NCBI RefSeq assembly: GCF_013248975.1
Contig: NZ_JABRWH010000001.1
Span: 1,426,001 to 1,490,000, forward strand
Direction of reading: 5' to 3'
DNA length: 64,000 bases
Source of the DNA: Neobacillus endophyticus
GTDB lineage: Bacteria; Bacillota; Bacilli; Bacillales; Cytobacillaceae
The position numbers and the translations under genes were made by a program. Below are positions 46,316 to 55,360 of this stretch, piece by piece. Position 1 is the stretch's first letter. The number at the start of each line of letters is the position of its first letter. Below the pieces are notes generated by a model. That model was not told the origin of the DNA. It made no database searches and was given only the letters and a program-made list of their open reading frames with translations.

Positions 46316-47197
46316 TTACTCCTTTTCGTAATAATGCATAAAGATTTCCTCAAGATCCGGCTCTTCAATCCACAGGTTGACTAGCTCGAGCTGTGCCAAT
46401 TTCGCCAATATTAAATTAATATTACCGCTATAGAGGAAGCTCGTGATATGATTCTTCACTTCGATATTTTGAACGCCCTCCATCTTGAAATAACTTTGGT
46501 CGAGCGGCACTTTCGTCTCCAGCTTAAATCGTTTATGGTTATTATCCTTCAGAATGCTGATCTTCTCTACCTTTACCAGCTGACCTTCTTTAATGATCGC
46601 CACACGGTCACACATTTTCTGAACCTCGCTCAGGATATGCGAGGAAAATAGAATCGTTGTCCCTTTTTTATTTTCTTCTTTTAATAGTTCAAAAAACTTC
46701 TGCTGCATCAGTGGATCCAGACCGCTCGTCGGCTCATCCAAAATAATTAATTTGGGTTCGTGGAGCAAACCCTGGACGATGCCCACCTTTTTCTTATTCC
46801 CGAAAGACAGATCGTCGATTTTTTTATGAAGGTCAAGATCGAGCATTTCCGCCAATTGGCTGATTCGCTTGCTGCAATCTTTTTTATAAAAACTAGCGGA
46901 ATACTTTAGGAGATCCTTCACTTTCATATTGTCATAATAAAAAACTTCTGAAGGTAAATAACCAATTTCCTTTTTGATTTCTGGCCCGTATTTCACCGTA
47001 TCTTTACCAAAGATCGTTGCACTGCCACTGGTCGGATAAATCAGCGATAACAGTGTTCGGATCGTGGTTGACTTCCCTGCACCGTTCGGGCCGATAAACC
47101 CGAATATTTCTCCTTCTTCCACATTAAAGCTGATGTTTGTAATCCCTCTTGCTGTTCCATAAGTTTTGGTCAAATTTTTTATTTCAATAACATTCAT
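46316..47197 (-). CDS. ABC-2 exporter ATPase subunit
   Basis: ATPase of 293 residues. Walker A is GPNGAGKSTTIRTLL (near 37), the signature LSFGNKKKVGIVQGL (near 133), and Walker B KLIILDEPTSGLDP (near 153). The H-loop is SSHILSEVQ. A C-terminal extension of about 70 residues is typical of ABC-2 drug or antibiotic exporters (CcmA/NatA-like). It lies 23 bases downstream of the tetR gene and just before both permease genes. Confidence 0.9.
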   Translation of the reverse strand: MNVIEIKNLTKTYGTARGITNISFNVEEGEIFGFIGPNGAGKSTTIRTLLSLIYPTSGSATIFGKDTVKYGPEIKKEIGYLPSEVFYYDNMKVKDLLKYSASFYKKDCSKRISQLAEMLDLDLHKKIDDLSFGNKKKVGIVQGLLHEPKLIILDEPTSGLDPLMQQKFFELLKEENKKGTTILFSSHILSEVQKMCDRVAIIKEGQLVKVEKISILKDNNHKRFKLETKVPLDQSYFKMEGVQNIEVKNHITSFLYSGNINLILAKLAQLELVNLWIEEPDLEEIFMHYYEKE

Positions 47198-47220
47198 GGT
47201 TCAGCCTCCCTTTTTTGATT

Positions 47221-47844
47221 TCACTTATAAAAGGCCTTTATTAAAATTCCAGAGTATTCTTCAGCTATTTGTTGCATTCGTTGATAATCCATCTCGTGCC
47301 CAGGTGACAGTTTTACCTTCTGAAGCTCCTCTTCACTGACTTTTTCAAATGTCCAGGTGATTATTTTTAAGACTTTTTGAATGTCCATATCATCTCTGAA
47401 CTTGGAAATATCGATGCCTTCGTAAATCTTGCCAAAATTAATATCATTCATTTCCTTTATTCTTTTTTCCAGCTCTGCCTTCACTTCCTCAGAATCCTCA
47501 AAATAGGTTTCCTCTAGAAATTTAAAAGCTTCCGGATATTGGTTTAATAAATCCATTTTGATACGGACACCTTGACTGATCCTTTTGAAAAAGTCTGTTT
47601 CAGACAGATCAATTTTTTGATAAAAATCCGCGGAAATCATTTCGCAAAAATAATCAAACAAAAACAAATACATTTTCTTTTTATTACCGAAATAATGAAA
47701 CAAAAGCCCCTTTGAAATATCCGCCTCCTTGACCATTTCATTTGTCGAAGCCTTATCGTAGCCTTTCTGAGCAAATTCCTTTATTGCTGCATTCATTATT
47801 CGATCCTGCTTTTCCTTATCCAAGTTGAGAAATTTCGAAAACAT
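47221..47844 (-). CDS. TetR-family regulator
   Basis: 207-residue repressor with an N-terminal TetR helix-turn-helix (residues 12-58: RIMNAAIKEFAQKGYDKASTNEMVKEADISKGLLFHYFGNKKKMYLFL) and a helical ligand domain. It is the first gene of the ABC-2 operon and probably controls it. The upstream region 47845-47935 contains TTGACC... and GGTCAA-type half-sites (TTGACCACATCAGTCAACA, then GTTGACCCGTTCGGTCAA), consistent with autoregulation. Confidence 0.88.
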   Translation of the reverse strand: MFSKFLNLDKEKQDRIMNAAIKEFAQKGYDKASTNEMVKEADISKGLLFHYFGNKKKMYLFLFDYFCEMISADFYQKIDLSETDFFKRISQGVRIKMDLLNQYPEAFKFLEETYFEDSEEVKAELEKRIKEMNDINFGKIYEGIDISKFRDDMDIQKVLKIITWTFEKVSEEELQKVKLSPGHEMDYQRMQQIAEEYSGILIKAFYK

Positions 47845-47864
47845 ACTGGCAGCCCCTTTCTAAA

Positions 47865-47921
47865 AACCATTGACCACATCAGTCAACATCATTGTATTCC
47901 TGTTGACCCGTTCGGTCAATA
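47865..47921. promoter_or_regulatory. Possible TetR operator region
   Basis: TTGACCACATCAGTCAA, a near-perfect dyad, and TTGACCCGTTCGGTCAA, a second one, lie about 30 bases apart just upstream of the TetR gene. TTGACCnnnnnnGTCAA shared in both suggests two binding sites for the same dimeric repressor. Confidence 0.6.
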
Positions 47922-48029
47922 GCGTTCAGGAATTATTTTTTACAAAAATATGAAATCTATCGTTAGTTTTTGAAGGATGTGCTACGATGCAGGTTGAAAG
48001 TGATCATTTGGAGGTGGTTCAACATTAGT

Positions 48030-49019
48030 GTGAAAGACAGAGACTTATCATTGAATCTTGAAGGGTTAATTGCCGCTCAAAGCCGATTGTCCGCCGGCAA
48101 TCCCATCTTGCCTGTATTAGCTGCAAAGCAATCATCAACAGAAGCGGGCATTAGTGGAGAGGAAAGGGTGGCGGAAGTGTTGCGAAAATCTACATTTCCT
48201 TTTGAACTCCACACGTTTCACGATTTATCACCCAGAGCAGAGGAAAAATTCCAAACAGATACGTTTTGTTTTACCCCCTGGTATGGTGTTGTTTTTGAAG
48301 TAAAAAATATAGCAGGCCTGCTGGAGTTCAAGGAAAATCCCCCGCAATTAATCCGCACTTTAGAGGACGGCCATAAGGATGGCTATGAAAGTCCCGTGGT
48401 GCAATTGGAACGGAACCGTGAATTTTTGTCCTCCTGGTTTAAAAGCCGAAAAATCTATCTCCCTATTTACGGCGCAGTGGTGCTGGCTTATCCAAAGCAA
48501 ATAGTGAAACTCCCCCCAGCAAAAACAAAAATACTATTTCCCAACTTGATTCCCTCATTTATCAAAGATCTCCCACAACAAGCGAAAAAATTGGATATAG
48601 AAACTTTCCAAAGGATTTCCAAAGAACTGCTTAACAGCCACGAACGTTATATTCCAAAACCGATATGCGAATCATATAGGCTTTCTTCCAGTGACTTTAA
48701 GCCTGGCGTCAGGTGTTTGACATGCGGCAAAATCGGGATGATTAAGCTGCCACGAACATGGCATTGCCCGTTTTGCAAGGGCCACGAACACCTCGCCCAC
48801 CAAAGAACGCTGCTGGAGTGGTTTTTGATTTTTAAAAGGAGTATCACGAATAGGGAGTGCCGGGAGTTTTTAGGAGTGGATGTCCATACTGCCACCAGAA
48901 TATTACAAAGTATGAATTTACAAAGTACTGGAAAATTCCGTAACCAGGCTTATAGTATGACTCACGAAAACATACCAGCGGTAAGTATTACTGGTGTTTC
49001 AAGCCATTCACAAAGCTAA
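48030..49019 (+). CDS. NERD-domain protein with zinc ribbon
   Basis: 329 residues. A NERD (nuclease-related) domain spans about 35-150, with GEERVAEVLRKSTFP, the Asp in KFQTDTFCFTPWYGVVFEVKN giving the D-(x)n-ExK-like EVK. A CxxC-x-CxxC zinc ribbon (CLTCGKIGMIKLPRTWHCPFC) is near 228-248. A C-terminal segment, SITNRECREFLGVDVHTATRILQSM, looks like a helix-turn-helix. GGAGG is 15 bases before the GTG at 48030, rather far; an ATT at 48024 would be better spaced. NERD proteins are predicted DNA-processing enzymes. It stands just before the repeat array. Confidence 0.78.
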   Translation: MKDRDLSLNLEGLIAAQSRLSAGNPILPVLAAKQSSTEAGISGEERVAEVLRKSTFPFELHTFHDLSPRAEEKFQTDTFCFTPWYGVVFEVKNIAGLLEFKENPPQLIRTLEDGHKDGYESPVVQLERNREFLSSWFKSRKIYLPIYGAVVLAYPKQIVKLPPAKTKILFPNLIPSFIKDLPQQAKKLDIETFQRISKELLNSHERYIPKPICESYRLSSSDFKPGVRCLTCGKIGMIKLPRTWHCPFCKGHEHLAHQRTLLEWFLIFKRSITNRECREFLGVDVHTATRILQSMNLQSTGKFRNQAYSMTHENIPAVSITGVSSHSQS

Positions 49020-49070
49020 GTTAAGATGAATTTTCATTTGAGGGGGTAAGGGGCGGGGAGATTATTCCGT

Positions 49071-50097
49071 GAGTTTTGGCTGCTTATCCGAGAGTTTCTA
49101 CCGGGTATCCGAGAGTTTTCTTCTCCCATCCGAGAGTTAATTTTCCTTTCGAGAGTTTTGGCTGCTTATCCGAGAGGTTCTACCGGGTATCCGAGAGTTT
49201 TCTTCTCCCATCCGAGAGTTAATTTTCCTTTCGAGAGTTTTGGCTGCCTATCCGAGAGTTTCTACCGGGTATCCGAGAGTTAATTTCCTTTCGAGAGTTT
49301 TGGCTGCTTATCCGAGAATTTCTACCGGGTATCCGAGAGTTAATTTTCCTTTCGAGAGTTTTGGCTGCTTATCCGAGAGTTTCTACCGGGTATCTGAGAG
49401 TTTTCTCCTCCCATCCGAGAATTAATTTTCCTTTCGAGAGTTTTAGTAGCTGATCCGAGAGTTTCTACCGGTTATCCGAGAGTTTTCTCCCCCCATCCGA
49501 GAATTAATTTTCCTTTCGAGAGTTTTGGCTGATTATCCGAGAGTTTCTACCGATTATCCGAGAGTTTTCTCCTCCCATCCGAGAGTTAATTTCCTTTGGA
49601 GAGTTTTGGCTGCTTATCCGAGAGTTTCTACCGGGTATCCGAGAGTTTTCTTCTCCCATCCGAGAGTTAATTTTCCTTTCGAGAGTTTTGGCTGCTTATC
49701 CGAGAGTTTCTACCGGGTATCCGAGAGTTTTCTCCTCCTATCCGAGAATTAATTTTCCTTTCGAGAGTTTTGGCTGCTTATCCGAGAGTTTCTACCGGTT
49801 ATCTGAGAGTTTTCTTCTCCCATCCGAGAGTTAATTTTCCTTTCGAGAGTTTTGGCTGCTTATCCGAGAGTTTCTACCGGGTATCCGAGAGTTTTCTCCT
49901 CCTATCCGAGAATTAATTTTCCTTTCGAGAGTTTTGGCTGCTTATCCGAGAGTTTCTACCGGTTATCCGAGAGTTTTCTCCCCCCATCCGAGAGTTAATT
50001 TTCCTTTCGAGAGTTTTGGCTGATTATCCGAGAGGTTCTACCGGTCATCCGAGAGTTTTCTCCCCCCATCCGAGAGTTCCCCTGATTCATCCGAAAG
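49071..50097 (+). repeat. Higher-order tandem repeat, 82-bp unit of four modules
   Basis: Thirteen units. Each normally holds four modules ending in CGAGAG: TTTTGGCTGCTTATC+CGAGAG, TTTCTACCGGGTATC+CGAGAG, TTTTCTTCTCCCATC+CGAGAG and TTAATTTTCCTTT+CGAGAG (21, 21, 21 and 19 bases). GGCTG of the first module falls at 49078, 49160, 49242, 49302, 49363, 49445 (variant), 49527, 49608, 49690, 49772, 49854, 49936 and 50018. Spacing is 82 except 60 and 61, where the third module is missing, and one 81. The unit is not a multiple of three and no frame spans the array. Confidence 0.95.
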
Positions 50098-50220
50098 TCT
50101 ACTCTCCTCACCAAAAATCAACTGCACTCAGCACGCTCTCTCCACCCAAAAAACGTGTAACCGCTCTCGCATAGTGTTATGATAAGCATGTAAAAAGCTG
50201 AAAAAGGGGAGTGCTGAACT

Positions 50221-51453
50221 TTGAAAGAAGAACTCATTAAACGATTTACTTCCTATGTGAAGGTGGATACGCAGTCAGATGAATGCAGTGAAACATGTCC
50301 GTCTACAGAGGGGCAATGGACTTTGCTTCATATGCTGGTGGATGAGTTAAAGCAAATCGGTATGCAAGAGGTTACGATTGATGATAACGGTTATGTCATG
50401 GCGACTCTTCCGGCAAACACAACAAAGGACATACCAACGATTGGCTTCCTAGCCCATGTTGATACAGCTACTGATTTTACTGGCAAAAACGTCAATCCGC
50501 AAATCCACGAAAATTACAATGGCGGTGATATTGTCTTAAACCAGGCACTAAATGTAGTCATGTCGCCAAAAGACTTTCCAAATCTCAAAAATTATCACGG
50601 CCATACGTTAATCACAACCGATGGCACCACGCTGCTTGGCGCTGATAACAAAGCAGGGGTAACTGAAATTATGACGGCAATGGCTTACCTTATCAAGCAT
50701 CCGGAAATCATGCATGGTAAAGTGCGCGTTGCGTTCACGCCGGATGAGGAAATTGGAAGAGGACCACACAAGTTTGACGTGGCGGCCTTCAATGCAAAAT
50801 TTGCTTACACTGTGGACGGCGGTCCGCTAGGAGAGCTGGAATTCGAAAGCTTCAACGCGGCCAGCGCAAAAATCACCATTAAAGGCACAAACATTCACCC
50901 AGGCTCTGCGAAAAATAAAATGGTGAATTCAATAAAAATCGGCATGGAATTACATAGCCAGCTGCCGCCGCAGGAAGCGCCAGAACATACAGAAGGGTAC
51001 GAAGGGTTCTACCATTTGCTTTCCTTTAATGGCGACGTCGAGCTGACAAAGCTTGCGTATATTATCCGCGACCACGACAAGGAAATTTTCAACAAAAGGA
51101 AGGAGACCATTCAAAACATCGTCAATCAACTAAAAGAAAAATACGGCAGCAACAATATCTTGCTTGAGCTAAAAGACCAATATTACAACATGGGTGAAAA
51201 AATCAAACCAGTCAAAGAAATCGTGGAAATTGCCCATCAGGCAATGGAGAATTTAGACATTAAACCGATCATCCAGCCAATCCGCGGCGGAACTGATGGC
51301 TCACAGCTTTCCTACATGGGGCTGCCAACACCCAACATTTTTACCGGCGGCGAAAACTTCCACGGGAAATATGAATTTATTTCCGTCGATAATATGATCA
51401 AAGCTACCAACACCGTTATTGAAATTATTAAGCTGTTCGAACAAAAAGCCTAA
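50221..51453 (+). CDS. pepT: Peptidase T
   Basis: Zinc aminotripeptidase of the M20 family, cytosolic, cleaving N-terminal residues from tripeptides. 410 residues, the usual length. Zinc and catalytic motifs are [12 protein letters not shown] (His/Asp near 79-81), [10 protein letters not shown] (Asp near 142), [10 protein letters not shown] (Glu near 175) and DGG, with the final His in [11 protein letters not shown]. The start at 50221 is TTG after AAAGGGGAGTG. A terminator shared with the convergent yerD-like gene follows. Confidence 0.95.
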   Translation: MKEELIKRFTSYVKVDTQSDECSETCPSTEGQWTLLHMLVDELKQIGMQEVTIDDNGYVMATLPANTTKDIPTIGFLAHVDTATDFTGKNVNPQIHENYNGGDIVLNQALNVVMSPKDFPNLKNYHGHTLITTDGTTLLGADNKAGVTEIMTAMAYLIKHPEIMHGKVRVAFTPDEEIGRGPHKFDVAAFNAKFAYTVDGGPLGELEFESFNAASAKITIKGTNIHPGSAKNKMVNSIKIGMELHSQLPPQEAPEHTEGYEGFYHLLSFNGDVELTKLAYIIRDHDKEIFNKRKETIQNIVNQLKEKYGSNNILLELKDQYYNMGEKIKPVKEIVEIAHQAMENLDIKPIIQPIRGGTDGSQLSYMGLPTPNIFTGGENFHGKYEFISVDNMIKATNTVIEIIKLFEQKA

Positions 51454-51454
51454 T

Positions 51455-51487
51455 GAAAAAGCTAGCCCAAACGGGTTAGCTTTTTTA
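51455..51487. terminator. Bidirectional terminator between pepT and yerD-like gene
   Basis: AAAAAGCTAGCCC pairs with GGGTTAGCTTTTTT around AAAC and is flanked by both A and T runs, overlapping the last bases of the reverse gene. Confidence 0.85.
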
Positions 51488-53083
51488 CCTATTTTCATCC
51501 TCAGTGGCCGACGTCCGAACAGGCAGCGGAAATAATTCGGATAATCGCTTCACATGGCCATCTTCAGCCTTAAACACGATATGGTCACGTGTAAATTTAC
51601 GCGGTGTATCAATACCGCAAGCAGCGGCAAGGGCAAACAATCCTTGGCGGACATTGATAATATAGTTCATCACCCGCCACTTTTTCTCTTCAGGGGCTAG
51701 TGCTGCCTGGTATTTAGGGTCAGTGGTCGTTACACCGGCAGGGCATTTGCCTGTATGACACTGCATCGCCATAATGCAGCCGTTGGCAATCATAAAGCCG
51801 CGGGCAGAGTTGACTGCATCGGCGCCGATTCCGAGTGCGATCGCTATTTTATCAGCCGAAATCAGTTTCCCTGAAGCAAATATCCTGATTTTATGACGAA
51901 CCCCAAACTGGCAGGCCTTATCCACGACAGTAATTAAAGCAGGATACAGCGGCAGTCCCATGCTGTCGGCCATCGATTTAAAAGTGGCACCGGTTCCGCC
52001 TTCTCCGCCATCTACAGTGATAAAATCCGGGTAAATTTGCAGGCTGATCATCTCTGTAAATAATTCATCAAGGCTTGTGTGGCTGCCAACAACTATTTTG
52101 ATGCCCACTGGCTTGCCACCTACATCCTGCAAAGTTTTAATAAATTGTAAGGTTTCAGTTGCATTATGTAGAAACGGGAAACGATTCGGCGAATTGATCG
52201 TTTTACCGATCGGTACTTTTCGAATACCAGCTACTTTCACTGTCACCTTCGATCCTTCGAGATGGCCGCCGCGAATTTTGGCCCCCTGGCCAAATTTTAG
52301 TTCAAATGCCTTCACATGAGGCTCCTTAGCTTGCAACGTAAATTCCTCAAGTGAAAAATTTCCATCCTGGTCACGAAAGCCAAATAATCCCGGGCCGATT
52401 TGGGCCACAACGTCGGCTCCACTTTGTAAATGCTCAGGGGCAATCCCGCCTTCGCCAGTGTTAATCCAGGAACCTCCCGCCATACGGCTGCCGTTGCCTG
52501 TAGAGAGAATGTAATGTTCGCCAACCGCACCATAAGAGGTGGCCGAGGCACCGAATGGCCCGCTAAGTTTCCATGGAAAATCACGATCCGGGCCGACGAC
52601 AATCACATCTTCTTCTACGTAAAGCCAACGCGTTGTTTTATCCTCTTCCAGATGTTCACGTCTCGTCAACAGCCCCTCATGATCGATTTTATATTTCATT
52701 GCATGAATCTTATCTTGTTGGCCCACTCTTAATTCTTCATTCAATAACGGAAATAAACTATTAGCTAGATAATATCCTGATTTTTCAAAGTCCCGTTTGG
52801 AACCAAAGCTTAGCAGATCACTTCGATATTTGGCCGAAAAGACAACCCCTAAAAAATCAGCACGCGAAAACGGGCTGCTGTCATTATCACTATCAAACCA
52901 ATATTGCCTTAGTTCTGGCCCTAATTTTTCCAATAGATAACGCACCCAGCCCAAATAAGGATGCGCCCGGATAATCGAATGCTGCGGTTTTCTCGCCAAA
53001 TATTGAAGCCAAAAAAGCAAACATAGCGGACCAGCAACAAACACAACAAACAAAAATACCAAAATTACTACTAGCACTTTCAT
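51485..53083 (-). CDS. yerD: Glutamate synthase-like FMN protein (YerD-like)
   Basis: 532 residues: an N-terminal membrane anchor (MKVLVVILVFLFVVFVAGPLCLLFW) followed by the FMN-binding GltB2-type TIM barrel. GGEGGTGATFKSM (near 305) is the FMN phosphate loop. CIMAMQCHTGKCPAGVTTTDPKYQ supplies cysteines seen in the 3Fe-4S region of glutamate synthases. There is no amidotransferase domain, so it cannot by itself use glutamine. The start at 53083 follows GAGGGGGG; the frame is open to 53143 without support. The reaction is not established. Confidence 0.86.
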   Translation of the reverse strand: MKVLVVILVFLFVVFVAGPLCLLFWLQYLARKPQHSIIRAHPYLGWVRYLLEKLGPELRQYWFDSDNDSSPFSRADFLGVVFSAKYRSDLLSFGSKRDFEKSGYYLANSLFPLLNEELRVGQQDKIHAMKYKIDHEGLLTRREHLEEDKTTRWLYVEEDVIVVGPDRDFPWKLSGPFGASATSYGAVGEHYILSTGNGSRMAGGSWINTGEGGIAPEHLQSGADVVAQIGPGLFGFRDQDGNFSLEEFTLQAKEPHVKAFELKFGQGAKIRGGHLEGSKVTVKVAGIRKVPIGKTINSPNRFPFLHNATETLQFIKTLQDVGGKPVGIKIVVGSHTSLDELFTEMISLQIYPDFITVDGGEGGTGATFKSMADSMGLPLYPALITVVDKACQFGVRHKIRIFASGKLISADKIAIALGIGADAVNSARGFMIANGCIMAMQCHTGKCPAGVTTTDPKYQAALAPEEKKWRVMNYIINVRQGLFALAAACGIDTPRKFTRDHIVFKAEDGHVKRLSELFPLPVRTSATEDENR

Positions 53084-53093
53084 TCCCCCCTCG

Positions 53094-53106
53094 GGTGTCA
53101 GGCACC
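53094..53106. repeat. Dispersed dyad repeat, copy 4 (short)
   Basis: GGTGTCAGGCACC alone, without the GTGGACA blocks, stands 11 bases upstream of the yerD-like start codon. The position could overlap its ribosome-binding or promoter region. Confidence 0.65.
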
Positions 53107-53244
53107 ATTTATTACATATGTACTTTTCAAATGTGTTTAACATTCTTTTATTCGTCCATTTTGCAGGTGGTTTTGTGAAAAACTTGCATGTTTTCCATTC
53201 GGGTTGGTTACATTAACGATTGTTCAGTAAAGGAGGGGTAATGA

Positions 53245-53373
53245 GTGACAGGAAATGAAAGCACCCATGAGTTTGTTGAAAAGCTGCATCAAAGACAGGA
53301 AAAGGACCAGAAAAATCGGGAAAAGCAGGGCAGCGATACTCCCAGCAAAAAGTTGCCAAACAAAACACACTAG
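53245..53373 (+). CDS. DUF4023 family small protein
   Basis: A 42-codon ORF starting GTG with AAAGGAGGGG 8 bases upstream. The product MTGNESTHEFVEKLHQRQEK... ends SKKLPNKTH and matches the short THEFVEKLH...KLPNKQH pattern of the DUF4023 family found in Bacillus. It is strongly charged, without membrane segment. Its role is unknown; similar proteins are often of spore interest by species distribution, but I do not claim that here. A terminator follows. Confidence 0.8.
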   Translation: MTGNESTHEFVEKLHQRQEKDQKNREKQGSDTPSKKLPNKTH

Positions 53374-53411
53374 TTCACTTATGCCTGATAGGAAAGTTAA
53401 ACTCTCCGGCA

Positions 53412-53447
53412 AAAAAAAGGCCACGATATCCAAATCATGGCCTTTTT
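53412..53447. terminator. Bidirectional terminator between DUF4023 gene and parR-like gene
   Basis: AAAAAAAGGCCAcGAT pairs with ATCaTGGCCTTTTTC around a short loop, between converging genes. Confidence 0.75.
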
Positions 53448-53449
53448 CA

Positions 53450-54049
53450 TTACTTATTCATGCTGGCTAAAAACCCGCCCAGCAGCTCATCTGCATCCCA
53501 ATCTTCCTCATCACTTTCCTTGGCAGCAGCAGGCTCCTCAACTCCAGGCTCCCAAGCAAACTCACTTAAATCATCATCATCGATTTCCACTGTAAAAGCA
53601 GCTTCCTCTTGAAAAGGGATTTCTTCTGAAGCAGCCGCAGCCATCTCAGAAAGTTGCTCGGGAAATACTTTCTCTTGAAGATATAGGGCCTCATCAATGT
53701 CGACTGAATTGCTATTTAGTGAGGCCAGCAAGGCGGTGGCCCGTAACGGGTCAGAAATCAGCTGATATACGATACTGCCCAGCAAGGCCTCGGAATGTTC
53801 ATGTTTTAACCAATCTCGCTGTGCCTTCGATAACGTTCTCGGGAGGGGGATGGTGACCGTCTCCTTTTCCCGGGAATAAGAGCTGCTAACCCCTTGCAGG
53901 ACAAACTCCGCAAGCTTGCTGGAGAAATTACGCCTCTCCGCTTCCTTTAGTTTTTGCAGCTGCTTAACCAGATGTTCCGGGGTGTCGGAAGGGATGCGGA
54001 ATGATAGGGCCTGGCCCCGCTTAATTTCACTAGTGGCTGCCTTACTCAT
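53450..54049 (-). CDS. ParR-like adaptor, predicted ribbon-helix-helix
   Basis: 199 residues. The N-terminus GQALSFRIPSDTPEHLVKQLQKLKEAERRNFSSKLAEFVLQGV has the strand-helix-helix outline of ribbon-helix-helix DNA-binding proteins. The middle segment, TIPLPRTLSKAQRDWLKHEHSEALLGSIVYQLI, is helical. The C-terminal third is acidic and Trp-containing (DDDDLSEFAWEPG, DEEDWDADELLGGFLASMNK), a type of tail that could bind an actin filament end. It starts 12 bases after parM on the same strand. ParR function is inferred from this pairing. Confidence 0.65.
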   Translation of the reverse strand: MSKAATSEIKRGQALSFRIPSDTPEHLVKQLQKLKEAERRNFSSKLAEFVLQGVSSSYSREKETVTIPLPRTLSKAQRDWLKHEHSEALLGSIVYQLISDPLRATALLASLNSNSVDIDEALYLQEKVFPEQLSEMAAAASEEIPFQEEAAFTVEIDDDDLSEFAWEPGVEEPAAAKESDEEDWDADELLGGFLASMNK

Positions 54050-54061
54050 GGGCCCGCCGCC

Positions 54062-55240
54062 TTAGTTCTTCACAGGGGCTTTTTCTTGGGAAGCCTTTTG
54101 TTTTTCCGCTTTCCTAACATAATCCATAATCAGCTTATAATAAGCATTCGCCATCATCCAAATGCTTTCTTTTTCATCTTCAAAAAATTCAATGTTGAAG
54201 CCGTCCAACCCATTATTCAGCGTTTTAATGTAATCCTTCAAAACATGGGAACCGCCGCCAACAAAGTAGCAGATTTCCGTCTGTGAATTCCTTTGCCAAA
54301 CATTGCGCAGCAGGCGGTACTGCTTTTTCGCCAAATCTAGAAGGATCCGATCGACAATGTCATGGACACTCGTGCGGCTTCCTTTCACCATGATGTGGTT
54401 GCGGTCATTTTTTCTCGTAATAATTTCCACGACATCACTGCGGCTGTCTAATTCGACTCCGTGTTTGATTCGAATTTCCTCTCGAATTGCTTCGAGCGAT
54501 TCAGATACCCCGAGATTAAAGCCTTGGGCTTTATCATCGTCTACATTACGATTTTTAATGACGGCGATATCGGTTGATAACCCGCCAATATCTTGGATTA
54601 AAATACGTTTATCAATTAAATCTTTATTGATAATTTTCAAGTTATGGTCCATGACAAGGTTAATAAATGCAGCAAAACCTTCTGGATAGACCTTCACTTC
54701 TTCAAATTTGATGTTTACTTTTAAGCCTTGGTATTTCGGGGTTACAAGAAATTCCACCTGATGCACTGAGCCGATTAGCCTGGAGCGATAACCCGCATCT
54801 TTTCCTTCCTTTACTTCACGGAGAGGCAGGCCGGTTCCTAACGTGTAATTGGCATCAATCACATTTTTGGTCTGTGGAAAAATTTTCGCATTTTCCTCTC
54901 TCACCGCATCCATGGCAAGAGTAGCAAACAGCATAATTAAGGTTTGATCTTCTTCTGATTTACTGCTGCCTGGATCTAATTCTGTGGCATTGTTACTTTT
55001 GGCTGCTAAGTTTCCGACACGATAAATAACGTTATTCTCTTTAAGGGCAGGGGAGTGCACCTTAATATGAATGCCATCCAGCGGATTTTTATCATCAAGT
55101 TCTTCGATCCCAATCACAGGGCGGTCAACGGTATCTCTTGCAATTATGTTAGGAATATTTAGTTCATACTCTAATTCCCCGAGAATAGCTTTAATCGAGT
55201 CATTACCTACATCAACAGCCGCAATTCTGGACTTAGTCAT
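54062..55240 (-). CDS. parM: ParM/StbA-family actin-like protein
   Basis: Filament-forming ATPase of the plasmid-segregation actin group, 392 residues from the ATG at 55240. Phosphate-1 loop IAAVDVGNDSIKAIL (near 7-21), phosphate-2 DIGGLSTDIAV (near 213) and adenosine motif YFVGGGSHVL (near 335) are the actin-fold signatures. The start is nine bases after AAAAAGGA; an ATG at 55249 touches that site. The overall sequence resembles Alp7A/ParM of Bacillus plasmids rather than MreB. Iterons lie upstream. Chromosomal context suggests a former plasmid partition locus. Confidence 0.85.
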   Translation of the reverse strand: MTKSRIAAVDVGNDSIKAILGELEYELNIPNIIARDTVDRPVIGIEELDDKNPLDGIHIKVHSPALKENNVIYRVGNLAAKSNNATELDPGSSKSEEDQTLIMLFATLAMDAVREENAKIFPQTKNVIDANYTLGTGLPLREVKEGKDAGYRSRLIGSVHQVEFLVTPKYQGLKVNIKFEEVKVYPEGFAAFINLVMDHNLKIINKDLIDKRILIQDIGGLSTDIAVIKNRNVDDDKAQGFNLGVSESLEAIREEIRIKHGVELDSRSDVVEIITRKNDRNHIMVKGSRTSVHDIVDRILLDLAKKQYRLLRNVWQRNSQTEICYFVGGGSHVLKDYIKTLNNGLDGFNIEFFEDEKESIWMMANAYYKLIMDYVRKAEKQKASQEKAPVKN

Positions 55241-55360
55241 TCCGATCATTCCTTTTTAATAGATTTGCATTATGTACTGGCCAGTTGCTTTCTATAAGGG
55301 TATAGGAGATTACTAGATTTCTCAATGGCGCTGACCGAAAAGAAATACAAGTGTAATGTT

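Noticed and set aside
49240..49752. Short plus-strand frames in the array coding YPRVSTGYPRV-like repeats
   Set aside because: The 82-bp unit shifts frame each copy, stops recur in every frame, and there is no ribosome-binding site; they are a by-product of the DNA repeat.
49071..50097. CRISPR array
   Set aside because: All parts are repeated; there are no unique spacers between constant repeats and no cas genes nearby.
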